From positions 5,927,193-5,991,192 of the forward strand of contig CM065699.1 in NCBI GenBank assembly GCA_017654935.2: 64,000 nt of DNA. The letters run 5' to 3'. The position numbers were made by a program, and so were the translations under genes. Positions 1-9,126 of the stretch are shown piece after piece. The stretch's first letter is position 1. Each line of letters starts with the position of its first letter. Source of the stretch: Phymorhynchus buccinoides (taxonomy: Eukaryota; Mollusca; Gastropoda; Neogastropoda; Raphitomidae). The notes beneath the pieces are model-generated. The model saw only the letters and a list, made by a program, of their open reading frames with translations, was not told the DNA's origin and made no database searches.

Positions 1-60
<60 letters not shown>
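1..60. repeat. (CT)n microsatellite, left part
   Basis: Perfect CT dinucleotides run from the window edge and stop where an 82-bp LINE tail begins. The tract resumes at 143, so the two parts look like one microsatellite split by an insertion. Confidence 0.95.
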
Positions 61-65
<5 letters not shown>

Positions 66-139
66 GTATCAAGGGCAGATTGAAAGAATAGGCTTTGTGT
101 AAAGTCTATATCCTTGGAAAATAAAGTTTAAGTTTTCAA

Positions 140-142
<3 letters not shown>
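61..142 (+). mobile_element. 5'-truncated LINE tail inside (CT)n
   Basis: This 82-bp segment matches the family tail seen at 3966, 11700, 18436 and 18757. Shared pieces are a CAAGG-GACAGA-TGGAAGA-TAGGC core and a terminal TTG(T/G)AAAATAAAG. It has CT repeats on both sides and ends in AGTTTTCAAG. Family membership is seen from the internal copies; that it is a LINE is inferred. Confidence 0.6.

Positions 143-222
<80 letters not shown>
143..222. repeat. (CT)n microsatellite, right part
   Basis: Uninterrupted CT dinucleotides continue after the inserted tail. CA/CG-rich dinucleotide sequence follows at about 270-352, just before the splice donor of the next exon. Confidence 0.95.
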
Positions 223-227
<5 letters not shown>

Positions 228-362
228 ACAACAACAGCAACATCGTCGCGATTAAGCGCATGCACGCAGGCACATACAAAAGACACACACAAGCACGCAC
301 GCACGCACGCACAAGTACGCACGCACACGCACACGCACACACACAAACACACTCAAACTTAC

Positions 363-437
363 TGCATTCGTTCTGATGGCAGCGAGTACCATAGCCACAT
401 TCAGAATCGTCCGAACAAGAAGTGCCAACACTTGCTC
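363..437 (-). CDS. EB-like four-Cys exon, type b (block 3)
   Basis: This 75-nt internal exon is phase 1 at both ends. On the minus strand the acceptor is TTGCAG at 438-439 and the donor is GTAAGT starting at 362. It encodes CSDDSECGYGTRCHQNEC with spacing C-x5-C-x5-C-x4-C, the first four cysteines of the longer six-Cys modules in this gene. Such modules occur in secreted or cell-surface multi-EGF/EB proteins. The ligand is unknown. Closest paralogues are the exons at 10311 and 18652, which share the CGYG signature. It is the last exon of the minus-strand gene in this window, and the gene continues beyond the left edge. Splice signals and paralogy are seen directly; extracellular location is inferred. 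Confidence 0.8.
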
Positions 438-632
438 CTGCAATGCAACACCATGGACAATAACATCGATTCTGATTCAGATGATTAATTGAAAGGGCCA
501 CTTGTGTTGCAAATAACCGACGAAGGTTGATCGAGAACACCATCATCCCACCACCACCACCAACAGCAGCAACAATATCAACAATGCAAGCGAAACGAAA
601 CGGACAACAAAAACATAGACGTAGGTACAGTT

Positions 633-1267
633 GTGTCACCCGTTCTTTTTACATTGTACACAAATGACTGCAGAGGCACTGAAGAAACACCTGTCATTAA
701 ATACTCAGATGATTCTGCCATCGAAGATTTGTCAAACTCTGATTCTGTGTACTTCAGTGAAGTCATTTGGAAATTGATGGTGAAACGGTTGAAAGAATTG
801 ATGAGTACACATACCTAGGCACAGTTTTAGACAAGAAACTTACTTTTGATAAACACATTGAGCATATACATAAGAAGAGTCAGTTCAGGATCTTTTGTCT
901 ACAGAGGCTAAGGAATATTGGTGTCTGTTCAGATATTCTTCAAACCTACTACCGATGTTGCATTGAATCTGTTCTTACTGTGTTATTTATCTGTTGGTAT
1001 GGAAGCTTGAGTGTAAAAAGTAAGCATGTGTTGAGTGATATGGTGAAGGTGTGCAGTAAGGTTGTGGGTGCAAGGCAGAGTGGTATGCAAGAGTTGTATG
1101 ACAGACAGGTAGTCAAGAAAGCCAGAACAATTATTAATGATAACAGTCATGTTCTGGCAAAATACTATGAAGTGTTACCATCGGGCCGTCGATACAGAAC
1201 TCTAAAACTGAAAATAAGAGCACAGAAAACATTCTTACCAAGATCAATTCATCTGTTGAACACTTAA
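633..1267 (+). pseudogene. CR1/L2-like LINE reverse transcriptase C-terminal part, frameshifted
   Basis: Positions 633-760 encode a reverse transcriptase fragment with SPVLFTLYTND (motif B side) and YSDDSAIED, a variant of the catalytic Y-x-D-D box. Near 760-770 the reading shifts frame. It continues as DEYTYLGTVLDKKLTFDKHI, then a tail ending LPSGRRYR and SIHLLNT before a stop. The LPSGRRYR block near the C-terminus is typical of CR1/L2/Rex1-type LINE ORF2 (family knowledge). The endonuclease and the RT N-terminus are absent, so it is a dead 5'-truncated copy lying in the intron or flank upstream of the 363 exon. The clade call is moderately sure. Confidence 0.8.
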
Positions 1268-1739
1268 TGCACTGCATCGACTGATTGTTTTGCTGAGCAG
1301 CCTGTCCATCTCCTTGGGATTGAATTTGTGCAAGCCTATTTTGTAGTCCCCTTGTTCTACAATAGATTACTGCTGTGTATGTCCTTGACTAAAATTGTCT
1401 GTGTAGAGATGGTGTAGGTACTATTATTGCTGCATTGTTAAGCTTTTTTCAATTATTTTATTTTTATTTTTATAAACTGATTATGTTTTGATTTAAAATG
1501 TATTTTAAATGTATTTTTTAAATGCGTTCTGCTTTTACTGGAGTAATTGTTCGTATTCATCCAGTTTGTTAATTACAATTTTGCAGTGTTATTAGTTATT
1601 TGTTTATATTCTTTAATTGTTGTTGATAAATGTGTTTATTGTTGTTTTTCTTATGTGCACCTGGCTGCAATTTCTCAGTTATGAGATAATAAAGATGATT
1701 TGATTTGATTTGCATTTGATTAGATTTGATTTGATAGAC
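1268..1739 (+). mobile_element. 3' UTR and TGATT tail of the same LINE
   Basis: An AT-rich untranslated stretch ends in AGATAATAAAGA followed by several TGATT/TGATTTGATT units at 1695-1737. Short tandem tails of this type instead of poly(A) are usual for CR1/L2-like LINEs. Confidence 0.7.
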
Positions 1740-1997
1740 ATCAACAACTTCCACAAAATCGAGGACCATGGGCACACTCCTCCTCATCATGGTTGTCTCT
1801 CGGATCCGAGGAAGACATTCTCGCTGTGCCTTCATCGGTGGATGCCCGTGTGGCGATGGAGACCAAACTCCGAAGCGCACGTGCGATTGTAGGCGGGACA
1901 TGGAACACCGGTTGTGACAGGGACAGATGCAGCTCTGTGACGCCGCTCTCGCTGCGTTGCCTGATGAAGCCGACGATCATATTCGAAACTCTTCACT

Positions 1998-2366
1998 ATT
2001 AATATTATTATTAGGTATTAGGTACTTTACAGTCGCAGAAGGCGTCTCTGTCAAATTCGGGTTGCTCCCACCTGGAGAGCGCATCGCAGCCAGAGGCGCG
2101 CCACCTATTAAAACAAATGTTTTTGCATGCGAGTTTTGTGTGACTAATGAGGAAGGAGGGTACATTTTGATCAAATGACAACTTGTTCGTTGCCATTGGG
2201 TTTAATGTGTGCTAAGTGCATGGGCAACGGGACCTCGGTTTATCGTCTCATCCGTTTTAGAGGGTAAGGCCTAGTGTAAAGTGAGAGGAAAAATCCCCTG
2301 TACCCAGGTTCGAACTCGGGTTTACTTGACACAAGGCGAACGCAATACCACTGCGCCACTCTACAC
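1998..2366 (-). mobile_element. tRNA-headed SINE, full length
   Basis: On the minus strand a tRNA-like head (2294-2366) has an A box TGGCGCAGTGG at 2348-2358 and a B box GAGTTCGAACC at 2308-2318. A central domain follows with CGATAAACCGAGGTCCCGT and GCACTTAGCACAC, which resembles the deeply conserved Nin-DC-type SINE domain (recalled, not searched). The 3' end is a shared tail, CTGTAAAGTACCTAATACC. A second copy without the head lies at 25346-25655. Confidence 0.8.
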
Positions 2367-2569
2367 GTTAGTAACAATATAATCGACAACAATACCAACA
2401 ACATCATCATGAACAATGAAAAGAACAAAAACAACATCAGTTATAAGAACAATAATGACATCAAAACATTACGAATATAAAAAAGGAAAGTGACAACAGA
2501 ATGAACAGTAACAACAAGAACAAAAGCATCGACAATAACATTAACAACAACAAACGACATCGACAGTAA

Positions 2570-2895
2570 CAACTTTCCAACGAAATCACAAGCATGCTAT
2601 GAACAATTTCTTGAGACAAGATGAAGTGAGGGGGGAGGGGGTGGAAACACACACACTCACTCACACACCAGTGCGAGCGCACGCATGCCCGCATGCACAA
2701 AACACTCAAACATAGCCATCCATCCAGACAGACAGACACACACACACACACATACACGCACGCACACGCACACGCACACACATAATATATACACTCAAGT
2801 GTGTGCACACACCAATACACACACTCGCATGTGCACACACTCGCATGTGCTCACACACAATATGCATCACACATAAACATGTACACAAACGCACG
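2570..2895. repeat. Duplicated intron block with CA/GC microsatellite
   Basis: AAATCACAAGCATGCTATG and ACAATTTCTTGAGAC at 2583-2618 match diverged blocks at 10143, 11640 and 20050. Each of these precedes a CA-rich tract. It fits an intron carried along in the exon-block duplications. Confidence 0.6.
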
Positions 2896-2927
2896 CATAT
2901 GTTTGCATAGCCTTATATATCACTCTG

Positions 2928-2931
<4 letters not shown>

Positions 2932-3010
<79 letters not shown>

Positions 3011-3161
3011 CTCTCTCTTTTCCAAGCGTTTCTGAAAATGCAGTTCTGAAAAAAACCGTCTTTCTCTCTCTCTCCCTCTCCATTTGCGTCTCTGTATGCC
3101 TGCTATTTTCTTTCTCCACCCCAACCCCCTTTCTCTCTCTGACTCTATATATGTATCCCTG

Positions 3162-3230
<69 letters not shown>
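2932..3230. repeat. (CT)n tracts 2932-3006 and 3167-3230
   Basis: Two CT microsatellites surround a spacer containing TGAAAATGCAGTTCTGAAAA. The same order (CA tract, CT tract, similar spacer, long CT tract, 75a exon) occurs at 20146-20788. The right-hand tract is interrupted here by two insertions before the exon at 5623. Confidence 0.85.
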
Positions 3231-3234
<4 letters not shown>

Positions 3235-3420
3235 CCATATATCCTGATGCGCTATATTGCTAATTACGATGTCATGTATTCACATCATGTTATTTGTTTA
3301 CTATTCTTCAACAATGTGCCTCATATATGCTAAAATCAATGTTTAAAATGTTCCGCATTTTATTGCTAATTGCTACCGGTTTCATACCACAGGCTGCATT
3401 TGTTTGCCCTGTTCTATAAT

Positions 3421-3705
3421 GTATGGTTCTTTTATACGTGCCTCAACATATCTATGTGCGTATGTGCATGTATGCTTGTGTGTACGCGCACGTGCAGGTG
3501 TATGCGTGTATGCGTGTATGGTTCTTTTATACGTGCCTCAACATATCTATGTGCGTATGTGCATGTATGCTTGTGTGTACGCGCACGTGCAGGTGTATGC
3601 GTGTATGCGTGTATGGTTCTTTTATACGTGCCTCAACATATCTATGTGCGTATGTGCATGTATGCTTGTGTGTACGCGCACGTGCAGGTGTATGCGTGTA
3701 TGCGT
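3421..3705. repeat. 95-bp tandem repeat, three copies
   Basis: Near-identical units start at 3421, 3516 and 3611, each beginning GTATGGTTCTTTTATACGTG. Because 95 is not a multiple of three, overlapping ORFs arise in every forward frame. They are not taken as genes. Confidence 0.9.
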
Positions 3706-4015
3706 GTATGCCCGCACGAGTATTAACAATTATACATGTGCATGTGTAATTTTATAAATCCATATTTCAACCTATCTTTATCATAATATCACCTGCTTTG
3801 CTACCTTTATGTTCAAATATGTATGTGTAATATCATGCCTTGCCATGTTTGTTTTCTATGTTCGTATAATGTACCAAGGTACTACCTTTATGTTCAAATC
3901 TGTATGTGTAATATTATGCATTGCCATGTTATTATGCCTTGCCATGTTTGTATTCTATGTTCGTATATGAACCAAGGACAGATTGGAAGACTAGGCGTTG
4001 CCTAAAATCTTTTTC

Positions 4016-4301
4016 CTTGTAAAATAAAAAAACTGAAACAGACTGCAACGTCACTGGAACATACAACAAACAAACAACTACGCGACAAGTGCAAAGTGAC
4101 GTTAGTTTATTCACAAGAGACAAAACAAAACTACTGGATATTTCGGCGAATGCGCCTTTATCAACACAGACAAACAATTAAACAGCAAACATCAAATATA
4201 GCAAAAGGAGCAAAAAGCAGGCAACAGAAGGAGCAAAAAAACATCAAGATCAAAATAAAAACAATACTTCCCAACTTTTACAATACTTCTTGTAAAATAA
4301 A
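4016..4301 (-). mobile_element. ~260-bp insertion with 13-bp target-site duplication
   Basis: CTTGTAAAATAAA occurs at 4016-4028 and again at 4289-4301, splitting the LINE tail exactly in its conserved end. The intervening DNA is A-rich on the plus strand and matches nothing else here. The perfect 13-bp repeat marks it as a later retroposed insertion. Confidence 0.6.
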
Positions 4302-4327
4302 GTTAAAGTTTTCAAAGTGTTCAAGTT

Positions 4328-4331
<4 letters not shown>

Positions 4332-4417
<86 letters not shown>
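4332..4417. repeat. (CT)n between two LINE insertions
   Basis: Pure CT dinucleotides. The next LINE starts directly at its end. Confidence 0.95.
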
Positions 4418-4422
<5 letters not shown>

Positions 4423-5209
4423 GGGTTTCAAACCCCGCAAATCTATTGAAAAAGTACATTTAAAAGCATGTAAACTATTACTAAATGTTCCTTCTTTTAC
4501 TCCAAATGACATGGTATATGGCGAACTGGGTCGACACCCATTATTTGTTATATCAGCATGCAGATGCATACAATTTTGGTTTCGACTACTTAAACAGCCC
4601 TCAACAAGGTACTCCATGAAAGCATATGATATGCTGTTTGTCTTACAAGATAAAAACAAGAAAATTCAAAATTGGGTATCACATATAAAATATCTTCTGT
4701 GTGTGAATGGCTTTGGGTATGTTTGGATGTATCATGAAGTCGGGGATGAGAAATATGTTCTTAAGATATTTAAGGATCGCTTGATTAGTTGTTTCTGTCA
4801 GCGTTGGTATTCTCATATGTCAGAAAGTAACCGCTTTGAATTTTATTTTTCTTTCAAGAATATTTTTGAGCGAGAAAGATATCTCGAATTCATCAAAAAT
4901 AGGGTATTCTTAACTACATTGGTGCGTTTCAGGATGGGCGTTTCAACTGTAAATAGTCACACTTTTCGTTTTTCTTTCTCAGAGCAACCTGGTTGTCCTT
5001 TGTGTCATGCTGTCTGTGAGGACGAATTTCATGTACTATTTGAGTGTGTGCGCTACAGCGATCTAAGATATAAATATTCCATTAAGAGTCCAGGGAGTTA
5101 TTTGTCCAGGCAGAACCAGTGTGTAAGAATTCTTAACCGTGATCTTGACAGCCAACTTAATTTGTCCAAATATCTTTTTCTTGCGTTGAAACGTAGAGCT
5201 AACCAGTAA
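4418..5209 (+). pseudogene. LINE ORF2 C-terminal fragment
   Basis: An open frame of about 263 codons begins inside the preceding CT tract, so it has no true start. It carries the post-RT region VYGELGRHPL...GFGYVW and a C-terminal zinc-knuckle-like CPLC...EDEFHVLFEC (spacing C-x2-C...H-x4-C) typical of zf-RVT tails. The frame is intact to its stop at 5209, which suggests a recent 5'-truncated insertion. The tail resembles that of the 12388-14487 element. The clade is unassigned and the reverse transcriptase core is missing. Confidence 0.8.
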
Positions 5210-5500
5210 TCCTGCAAACTTAGAGTAATGACATTTTCGACTATTTTATGTTATCTTTAAGGTATAGATGTATGCTATGATGCTTGAGTATTTTTGTGTG
5301 TGAGGTTATGCTTCCTTCTGTTTGTTTGTTTGTATGCATCCATGAGTGTGTGTATGCATTTTGTTTTATTCATCATTCACGCAATATTTTGTGATCTAAT
5401 CTTATGTTTAAGATTTGCTTATTTCTCGCTTGTTTTTGTGCTGTTGTAACGGGTCACGGGCCTATACACAATTAACATTTGTCATTTGTTATTTGTCATT

Positions 5501-5502
<2 letters not shown>
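5210..5502 (+). mobile_element. 3' UTR of the 4418 LINE
   Basis: The T/G-rich untranslated end finishes in an ATTTGTCATTTGT-type repeat with no poly(A) and runs straight into CT dinucleotides at 5503. The whole LINE (4418-5502) is therefore bounded by CT tracts on both sides. Confidence 0.75.
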
Positions 5503-5583
<81 letters not shown>

Positions 5584-5607
5584 ATCTCAATCACACACAC
5601 ACACACA
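5503..5607. repeat. (CT)n and short (CA)n before exon
   Basis: CT dinucleotides 5503-5580, then a short CA run, lie just downstream of the donor of the 5623 exon. The arrangement matches 20595-20702. Confidence 0.9.
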
Positions 5608-5622
5608 TGCAATCGAACTTAC

Positions 5623-5697
5623 TGCATTTGTCCTGTTGACATTCAAGACCATTGCGGCAATCAGAATTGCTGGAACAATGTGTGCCAGTCTTCGCTT
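5623..5697 (-). CDS. EB-like four-Cys exon, type a (block 3)
   Basis: A 75-nt exon, phase 1-1, with acceptor CAG at 5698-5700 and donor GTAAGT starting at 5622. It encodes CSSNSDCRNGLECQQDKC (C-x5-C-x5-C-x4-C). It is nearly the same as the exon at 20714, both having CR-x-GLECQQ-x-KC, so these two are the type a pair. Intron sequence just upstream (ATGGACAATAA, then AAC-rich) is shared too. It is probably part of an extracellular array of disulphide modules; the function of the array is not known from sequence. It is too short to stand out as an ORF, so the call rests on splice sites, cysteine spacing and paralogy. Confidence 0.8.
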
Positions 5698-6517
5698 CTG
5701 AAAAACAACAACATGGACAATAATAACAACATCATCAGCAGCAGCAGCAACAAGATCAACATCGCACGCAAAACAGTATGGACAACAATAACAGTAACAA
5801 AATAGACATCAACAAAATTGACAGAAACAAGGTGTTTACAACAACAACCGTGACTACAACAACAACAACAACATAATCAACAATAGCAGCAACAAAGACA
5901 GCAACATCATTACAAATAACAACATTATTACAAAAACAATAAGAATAACGACATCGAAATTTACAACAACAAAAGGGAAAGTGACAATAGTAACAACGAT
6001 AACAACAAGACCAACAACACTGACAACAAAAACAGCAACAGCAATGACAACAGCAACAACAGCAACACAAACGTCCACAATAACACCAACATCACCATCG
6101 ACAATAACAAGAAAAACAACAACACTAACAATAACACCAACATCACCATCGACAATAACAAGAAAAACAACAACACTAACAATAACACCAACATCACCAT
6201 CGACAATAAAAAATACACACAAAAACACTAACAATATCATGCCTGTTCCTCGCGTCCGAGGATGACATCCCGATTTCCGCGCGGAAATGATCAATAAGTA
6301 AAAGAAAGAAGGAAACAAATATACGGATTAGAGGAAATACGGACACGTGAGCTTATTTTTTCCTTCTTTCTGTTACCTACCGATTATTTCCGCGCGGAAA
6401 ATCCGGATGTACTGTGTACCAGGCCTAATTAAAAGAAACAAATTAAGAAAATGCCAGACTGCAATAAAAACACACTTATACTCCTTTGCTCACTGTAGTG
6501 GAGCAAAGGAAAAAAAG
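5698..6517. other. AAC-rich intron with 51-bp x 3 repeat
   Basis: The intron is AAC-rich on the plus strand. Units of 51 bp, marked by ATCACCATCGACAATAACA, start at 6091, 6142 and 6193. From 6465 there is a block (ACTCCTTTGCTCACTGTAG) that matches 16228 near the second EGF exon. No gene is seen. Confidence 0.7.
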
Positions 6518-6753
6518 TTAACCATTTCACCACCAGACACATTTCAGCCATAAATGTCCATTAAGTTTACTTGGGTAGAGAACAAAATCGGCCTGCAGTA
6601 TTGGGGATTGTTCTGTGACATATACATAAAATAAGGTCTATCTTTACTTCCCAAAACTGAGACAATAGGGTCTTTGGATAATAGATCATAATTTGATGCC
6701 TTTTAGTTAAATCACTGGGGTGCCAAAACGCGACTTTGGCGGTGAAAGGTTAA
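6518..6753 (-). mobile_element. TTAA-flanked piggyBac-like MITE, copy 1
   Basis: TTAA at 6518-6521 and 6750-6753 borders a 228-bp interior with diverged inverted ends (CC(A/T)TTTCACC-CCA). It is homologous in reverse orientation to 47663-47906 and 61736-61981. It ends four bases from the 5' splice site GT of the next exon. Confidence 0.8.
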
Positions 6754-6758
6754 CGTAC

Positions 6759-6884
6759 TGCAGGTTGTAGCCTCGGCAGTGTATCCGTCCTGACAAGTGC
6801 AGCTGTGGCCTTGACACTCCGAGTGGTCTGTGATGCACACGCCCCCATGACCGCAGGCCGAGCCCAGCCCAGATTGATGAGGCC
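6759..6884 (-). CDS. EGF-like six-Cys exon (block 3)
   Basis: A 126-nt exon, phase 1-1, with acceptor GCCAG at 6885-6889 and donor GTACG starting at 6758. It encodes PHQSGLGSACGHGGVC and a second half with CTCQDGYTAEATTC. Spacing is C-x5-C-x6-C-x4-C-x-C-x10-C, with the C-x-C and following G-Y of EGF-like folds. It is paralogous to 25766 and, more distantly, 16291. EGF-like modules usually act in cell-surface or matrix binding. The donor differs from the GTAAG or GTAGG of its paralogues because the MITE begins at intron position +6. Whether it still splices efficiently cannot be told from sequence. Confidence 0.85.
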
Positions 6885-6961
6885 CTGGCATCAAACAAAT
6901 CATTCTCTTAATAAGGAATAGCTCATTATCATTCTATTATTGGTAGCCTACACAGACAGTG
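6885..6961. other. Intron
   Basis: Short non-repetitive intron sequence between the exon and the hAT-like element. Confidence 0.5.
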
Positions 6962-7578
6962 CAGGGCCGGACATAAGTTTGTAAGGGGTGGGGGCTAATT
7001 CATCGAAGGTGTGAATCACCAAGACCCCTAGGAGTGTCCGGGGGCATGCTCCCCCTGAACAGTTTTAAATCCGATAAGCAAAATAGTGCAATCTGGGCAT
7101 GAAATAAAGGACTAATGCCATTACTGTTCATAGTAACATGTAACATGGAACATGTTTTGGTTTAAACTTCTTTATTTCTTCCTTATAACGTAGCAAAATA
7201 ATAAATATGAGAATAAAGGGCAGCAACAAGCCTTCGGCTTATATTGTGCCCGTACACATTACACAATTAAAAATTTATGAGACGAACATAAACAGCACAT
7301 AAACATTTTCCAAACATTTCCAATCAGCATTTAGATACACCAATATATGATTTGAGCAGGTTAGGAGTTTCAAAAAAAAAGAAAAAAGGGGTGAACATGT
7401 TTTGAACTATTAAGTACACATCATGCTGCTTCCACACTGCTAGGCATAGCCCGAGAGGAAATTCAGCTGCCGCTCAGTGACATGAATTGTTTGTTGTTGT
7501 TTTTTTAGGAAAAAGGGTGGGGGCTGCAGGCCCCTAAGCCCCCCCCCCCCCCCCCCCCCCCTCGTAGGTCCGGCCCTG
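6962..7578. mobile_element. Non-autonomous hAT-like element
   Basis: Inverted ends are CAGGGCCGGAC at 6962 and GTCCGGCCCTG at 7568-7578. The interior has no transposase and contains C-rich runs at 7541-7561. The CAGGG ends are of hAT type. A clear 8-bp target duplication was not found. Confidence 0.65.
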
Positions 7579-7676
7579 ACTGACTGTCAATTCACCCTGC
7601 TTGTGACCAAACGAATTCAACTGAAATGTACCCCCCACAGCCAAACCTGACTGCTGGACAACACACAAGCCTCAGA

Positions 7677-8684
7677 ATGCTGAAGAAGACCACGAGATGT
7701 GGTAGAAATATAATGCTGAAGAAGATCACGAGATGTGGTAGAAATATAATGCTGAAGAAGACCACGAGATGTGGTAGAAATATAATGCTGAAGAAGATCA
7801 CGAGATGTGGTAGAAATATAATGCTGAAGAAGATCACGAGATGTGGTAGAAATATAATGCTGAAGAAGACCACGAGATGTGGTAGAAATATAATGCTGAA
7901 GAAGATCACGAGATGTGGTAGAAATATAATGCTGAAGAAGGTCACGAGATGTGGTAGAAATATAATGCTGAAGAAGACCACGAGATGTGGTAGAAATATA
8001 ATGCTGAAGAAGACCACGAGATGTGGTAGAAATATAATGCTGAAGAAGACCACGAGATGTGGCAGAAATATAATGCTGAAGAAGATCACGAGATGTGGTA
8101 GAAATATAATGCTGAAGAAGACCACGAGATGTGGCAGAAATATAATGCTGAAGAAGACCACGAGATGTGGTAGAAATATAATGCTGAAGAAGACCACGAG
8201 ATGTGGCAGAAATATAATGCTGAAGAAGACCACGAGATGTGGTAGAAATATAATGCTGAAGAAGACCACGAGATGTGGTAGAAATATAATGCTGAAGAAG
8301 ACCACGAGATGTGGTAGAAATATAATGCTGAAGAAGACCACGAGATGTGGTAGAAATATAATGCTGAAGAAGACCACGAGATGGGGCAGAAATATAATGC
8401 TGAAGAAGACCACGAGATGTGGCAGAAATATAATGCTGAAGAAGACCACGAGATGTGGTAGAAATATAATGCTGAAGAAGACCACGAGATGTGGCAGAAA
8501 TATAATGCTGAAGAAGACCACGAGATGTGGTAGAAATATAATGCTGAAGAAGACCACGAGATGGGGCAGAAATATAATGCTGAAGAAGACCACGAGATGT
8601 GGTAGAAATATAATGCTGAAGAAGACCACGAGATGTGGTAGAAATAGAATGCTGAAGAAGACCACGAGATGTGGTAGAAACCCG
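7677..8684. repeat. 36-bp minisatellite, 28 copies
   Basis: Twenty-eight nearly identical 36-bp units start at 7677 and each twelve codons thereafter; the last starts at 8649. Each unit contains ACCACGAGATGTGGT, a 5-bp stem with a 5-base loop. Variation is concentrated at a few sites (GACC/GATC, GGTAG/GGCAG, TGTGG/TGGGG). The length is a multiple of three and stop codons are absent in three frames, so ORFs of about 357-383 codons appear on both strands. They have no complexity beyond the unit and are not called as genes. Confidence 0.97.
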
Positions 8685-9012
8685 ATTATACAAATTCCTT
8701 AGATGTCGAGTAAATATGCATTCTTGCGGTTTCAGTCTTCTATTCTGGACAAAATGTTTTTCATTCATAATATAATAGATTCAGAATGAAGAAACAAGAC
8801 ATTGAGAGTGAAAGCCAAGTACAAACAGAGGGGGCAAAGAGAGGGAGGAAGGGAGGGGTGGAAGGGAGGGGAAAGGAATGGGGAGGAGAAGGGAGGAGAA
8901 GAGAGGGGGAAAAGAAGAGAGAGGGAGGAGACGGAAGAGACGGGGTTGCAAAACTGCAACTTCGCCCGTTTTTGGTATGAAATAAAGTTTCACGTGGAAC
9001 AGAATCACTCAC
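8685..9012. other. Intron with purine-rich tract
   Basis: TTCTGGACAAAATG at 8743 and the surrounding bases match 27040-27060 in the paralogous intron. A G/A-only tract (GGGAGG motifs) fills 8829-8942. AATAAAGTTTCACGTGGAAC just before the donor matches 18029. Confidence 0.7.
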
Positions 9013-9126
9013 TGCATTCCTGGTCCTGTTCATCGTACTGTGCCTTGCACTGACACGTGCTGCTCGTACAGGTGGCGCCACTGGGGCAATTGTCTTCTGA
9101 TGTACAGGCCGTCCCAGTTCTTTTCC
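9013..9126 (-). CDS. Six-Cys EB/EGF exon, 114-nt type (block 3)
   Basis: A 114-nt exon, phase 1-1, with acceptor TCAG at 9127-9130 and donor GTGAGT starting at 9012. It encodes CTSEDNCPSGATCTSSTC followed by QCKAQYDEQDQEC, spacing C-x5-C-x5-C-x4-C-x-C-x10-C. It is paralogous to exons 18061 and 29009, sharing CPSGA-CTSSTCQC and YDE-x-QEC. It opens each of the duplicated blocks on the minus strand and is followed by an EGF-like exon. Module folding is inferred from cysteine spacing; no partner can be named. Confidence 0.85.

Larger units (their letters stand above)
3231..4331 (+). mobile_element. Retroelement 3' region inserted within (CT)n
   Basis: About 1.1 kb sits between CT tracts and is absent from the paralogous intron at 20595-20664. 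It contains a 95-bp triple repeat. Its 3' part carries the tail family GAACCAAGGACAGATTGG at 3968 and ends AGTTTTCAAAGTGTTCAAG before the next CT tract. No coding domain was recognised, so it is probably the 3' UTR of a LINE. Confidence 0.55.

Noticed and set aside
2294..2366. Possible tRNA gene
   Set aside because: It is continuous with SINE body and tail, and the acceptor stem does not pair. Treated as a SINE head.
3421..3705. CRISPR-like regular repeat
   Set aside because: The repeats are contiguous without spacers in a eukaryotic genome; it is a minisatellite.
5756..6318. Val/Leu/Cys-rich minus-strand ORFs
   Set aside because: AAC-rich intron read in reverse, including the 51-bp repeats.
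7592..8768. ORFs of 357, 383 and 358 codons on both strands
   Set aside because: They are translations of the 36-bp repeat in frames lacking stops, with no other coding sign.
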